The position numbers were made by a program, and so were the translations under genes. Positions 62,373 through 64,000 of a stretch of 64,000 nucleotides of DNA are shown here, piece after piece. Within the stretch, counting starts at the first letter, position 1; each line of letters starts with the position of its first letter. This DNA is from Streptomyces sp. ICBB 8177 (lineage in GTDB: Bacteria; Actinomycetota; Actinomycetes; Streptomycetales; Streptomycetaceae). The notes beneath the pieces were generated by a model that was given only the letters and a program-made list of their open reading frames with translations, searched no databases and was not told the DNA's origin. Location of the stretch: contig NZ_NSKH01000024.1 in NCBI RefSeq assembly GCF_003144095.1, positions 32,325 through 96,324 on the forward strand, written 5' to 3'.

Positions 62373-62789
62373 ATGCCCAGTCACACTTCGGCGCTCCGAC
62401 ACCAGGGGGCTCGTGCGTCGGCGCGGCCCGCTTCCGGCCGTTCCATGGCCTCCTGGGCGGTTCCGGCCTCCCTGGCCGTGGTCTACATGCTGTACACGGT
62501 CTTCCTGGCCGGGAACAACGGCTACACCGGTGGCCAGGGCTGGTTGATGGGCTTCATCTCCGCGATCGTCGTCTTCGCGCTGTGCTTCGCGATCGGGCGG
62601 CTCCAGCACCGGGTGCAGCCGGAGACGGCCTCGGCGCTGTACGCGGTCGTCTTCGGCTGCGCGATGGGCTGGCTGCTCAGCCTGAGCGGCCAGACCTGGC
62701 TCAAGGCGGGTCTCCTCGGCCTGGCCCTGGCGATCTCGATGGGGGTGGCGATCTTCTACATCGACCACTCGCACCGGCGCGCCGTCTGA
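62373..62789 (+). CDS. Small integral membrane protein (138 aa)
   Basis: A Ser/Ala/Arg N-terminus (about 28 residues) precedes four hydrophobic segments: WAVPASLAVVYMLYTVFLAG, GWLMGFISAIVVFALCFAI, ASALYAVVFGCAMGWLLSL and AGLLGLALAISMGVAIFYI, ending IDHSHRRAV. No enzymatic motif; function unknown. AGGAG precedes ATG 62373. Divergent from the glycosylase. Confidence 0.75.
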   Translation: MPSHTSALRHQGARASARPASGRSMASWAVPASLAVVYMLYTVFLAGNNGYTGGQGWLMGFISAIVVFALCFAIGRLQHRVQPETASALYAVVFGCAMGWLLSLSGQTWLKAGLLGLALAISMGVAIFYIDHSHRRAV

Positions 62790-62970
62790 CCGGGGCGCGG
62801 CGCCCCGGATCCGGTCAGGACCATGTCGGCCCCGGCCGCCGCGCAGCACCCGGTCGAGGACGGAATCCCAGTGCTGACGACACCGTCGGCGTGCGTGCGC
62901 CGGACGGCCGGACGGGACGGCGCCCCGGTGATGGCATGGCCGGACGGCAGGCGCGCAAGGGGTCGGGGAC

Positions 62971-63018
62971 GGAGTCGGCACCGCCCGGCCCGTTCACGGA
63001 CCGGGCGGTGCCGACTCC
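62971..63018 (-). terminator. 18-bp perfect hairpin terminator of the glucoamylase gene
   Basis: Arms 62971-62988 and 63001-63018 are exactly complementary over 18 bp, and the 12-base loop can extend the stem by four more pairs (CCGT/ACGG). It begins one base behind the glucoamylase stop on the minus strand. Confidence 0.85.
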
Positions 63019-63019
63019 C

Positions 63020-64000
63020 TTACCGCCAGGTGTCGTTGAGCGTGACGGATCCGGAAGCGCCCGTGGTGTACGAGCGGTTGGGGTCGCTCTCCCAGGTGAT
63101 CGAGCCGTCCGGGTTCTTCTTGATGTACTTGTACTGGAACGCGGTGTTCGCCGGCAGACTCACCGTCCCGCTCCACACCGGGTAGCCGGCCGAGGACAGC
63201 GGCACGGCGGCGCCGGTGTTCCAGTCGCCGAGCGCGGGGATCGAGCCGACGACGTAGATGTTCTGCCCCCAGGTGGTGGTGGCGTTCTCGTCGAAGGTGA
63301 CGGCGACCTGGGCGGTGGGGTTGCCGTTCGCGTAGCGCTGGGCCACGATCGCCGGGGTCTCCACCGTCTTGCCCGCCGAGATGTCGATCGCCAGGCGCAC
63401 GTACTGCGCCATCGCCCACATCAGCGGGGTGGCGGAGTTGTCCGGCTTGCCCTGGGTGAAGCCGTCGGCGCTCGCGGTCGGCCATATCTGCTCGGAGATC
63501 TGGTAGCCGTCGTTCGCGGCGTTTGCCATGCTGGAGAGCATCGCCTTGGCGTCGGTCGCGTCGCCGGTCTGCACGTCGTACTCGCCGCGTTCACCGCTGA
63601 GCACCGGCCACACCCGGCCGATGCCCTGGCCGGTGTAGTCGCCGCCGGTCGAGGTCTCGCCGTAGCCGTCGTGGTTGTAGCGGCCCCAGTAGGTGCCCTC
63701 GCCGGGGATGGTGGTCTTGATGGTGGCGTCCACGGCCGCCAGCGAGTTGGTGATCCGGGAGGAGTCGGCGGGCTTCACGCCCAGCCGGGACAGCTCCAGG
63801 AACCCGGCGTCCACGATGGAGCGCTCGTCGTAACCCCCTCCGCCGTTGGCGATGTTGACGGTGTCGCCGTTGTCCGGGTTGCCGTTGGGCGTGATGCGCA
63901 CGTAGTACGAGCCGCCCGCGAGGGAGCCGGTGGTCGTGTAGGTGTCGGTGTCCACGGCGGCCTGGATGGAGTCGGCCTTGGCGAGGTAGATCGTGGCCTT
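63020..64000 (-). CDS. Glucoamylase-like GH15 enzyme with CBM20, C-terminal part (5' end outside window)
   Basis: The frame is open to the window edge, so the N-terminus lies beyond 64000. The visible GH15 end has GYDERSIVDAGFLELSRLGVK, GEGTYWGRYNHDGYGE, GRVWPVLSGERGEYDV and ISEQIWPTASADG. A starch-binding CBM20 follows: VAVTFDENATTTWGQNIYVV, IPALGDWNTGAAVPLSS, WSGTVSLPA and FQYKYIKKNPDGSITWESDP. The enzyme probably releases glucose from starch ends outside the cell, with CBM20 attaching to granules. A strong hairpin lies directly behind the stop. Confidence 0.92.
   Translation of the reverse strand, partial: KATIYLAKADSIQAAVDTDTYTTTGSLAGGSYYVRITPNGNPDNGDTVNIANGGGGYDERSIVDAGFLELSRLGVKPADSSRITNSLAAVDATIKTTIPGEGTYWGRYNHDGYGETSTGGDYTGQGIGRVWPVLSGERGEYDVQTGDATDAKAMLSSMANAANDGYQISEQIWPTASADGFTQGKPDNSATPLMWAMAQYVRLAIDISAGKTVETPAIVAQRYANGNPTAQVAVTFDENATTTWGQNIYVVGSIPALGDWNTGAAVPLSSAGYPVWSGTVSLPANTAFQYKYIKKNPDGSITWESDPNRSYTTGASGSVTLNDTWR

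Overview
This window is a GC-rich actinobacterial chromosome segment, most likely from Streptomyces or a close relative. The evidence is the strong third-position GC bias, many GTG starts, a rodlin gene (a marker of sporulating streptomycetes), Streptomyces-type regulators and many promoters that look leaderless. No rRNA, tRNA, CRISPR array or intact mobile element was found.

Layout. (1) 1-10032 is the distal end of a non-ribosomal peptide cluster. A truncated A-PCP-epimerase protein is translationally coupled to a C-A-PCP-C-A-PCP-reductase protein that should release a peptide aldehyde ending in D-Xaa-(Val/Ile)-Phe-al. (2) 10033-18860 holds a repeat-bearing spacer, a small membrane protein, a decayed radical-SAM-like remnant, an XRE-TPR regulator divergent from a secreted neprosin-domain protein, a hydrolase/P450 pair, and an ECF41-type sigma factor divergent from an old-yellow-enzyme relative that has lost its usual catalytic residues. 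(3) 18861-21541 is a magnesium module on the minus strand: M-box riboswitch, a 24-residue leader ORF, an NRAMP-related transporter with the Mg2+-type metal site, and MgtC. (4) 21630-30434 carries metabolic genes (methyltransferase, PLP dehydratase, pyrophosphatase, geranylgeranyl-reductase-like flavoprotein, formamidase) and several secreted proteins, including a sedolisin. (5) 30648-35524 is a lipid/glycerol block: TetR-GlpD facing an alkyl-DHAP-synthase-like oxidase and a lipid kinase. (6) 36058-49271 is mixed housekeeping and accessory content: LCP cell-wall ligase, ArsR, GNAT, DMT transporter, SDR, MGDG-synthase-like glycosyltransferase, polysaccharide deacetylase, aldo/keto reductase with AraC regulator, lipoprotein, quinone reductase and cold-shock protein. 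(7) 49437-58630 contains a striking 40-bp palindrome before an NTF2-like gene, a two-component system with cell-envelope neighbours, a CAP-domain protein, a possible degenerate caspase-like/TPR protein, and photolyase. (8) 58682-64000 has a second pyrophosphatase, DUF2630, a deleted amidase pseudogene, a rodlin, a family-5 uracil-DNA glycosylase, and the 3' part of a glucoamylase with a CBM20 starch-binding domain.

How parts work together. The clearest multi-part system is the Mg2+ module, where riboswitch, leader peptide, a possible SD/anti-SD hairpin, transporter and MgtC lie in one transcript. The NRPS pair gives a coherent stereochemical reading: an epimerase is followed by a D-accepting-type C domain, then an L-type C domain, then reductive release. 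Functional names rest on motifs read by eye; no database search was run.
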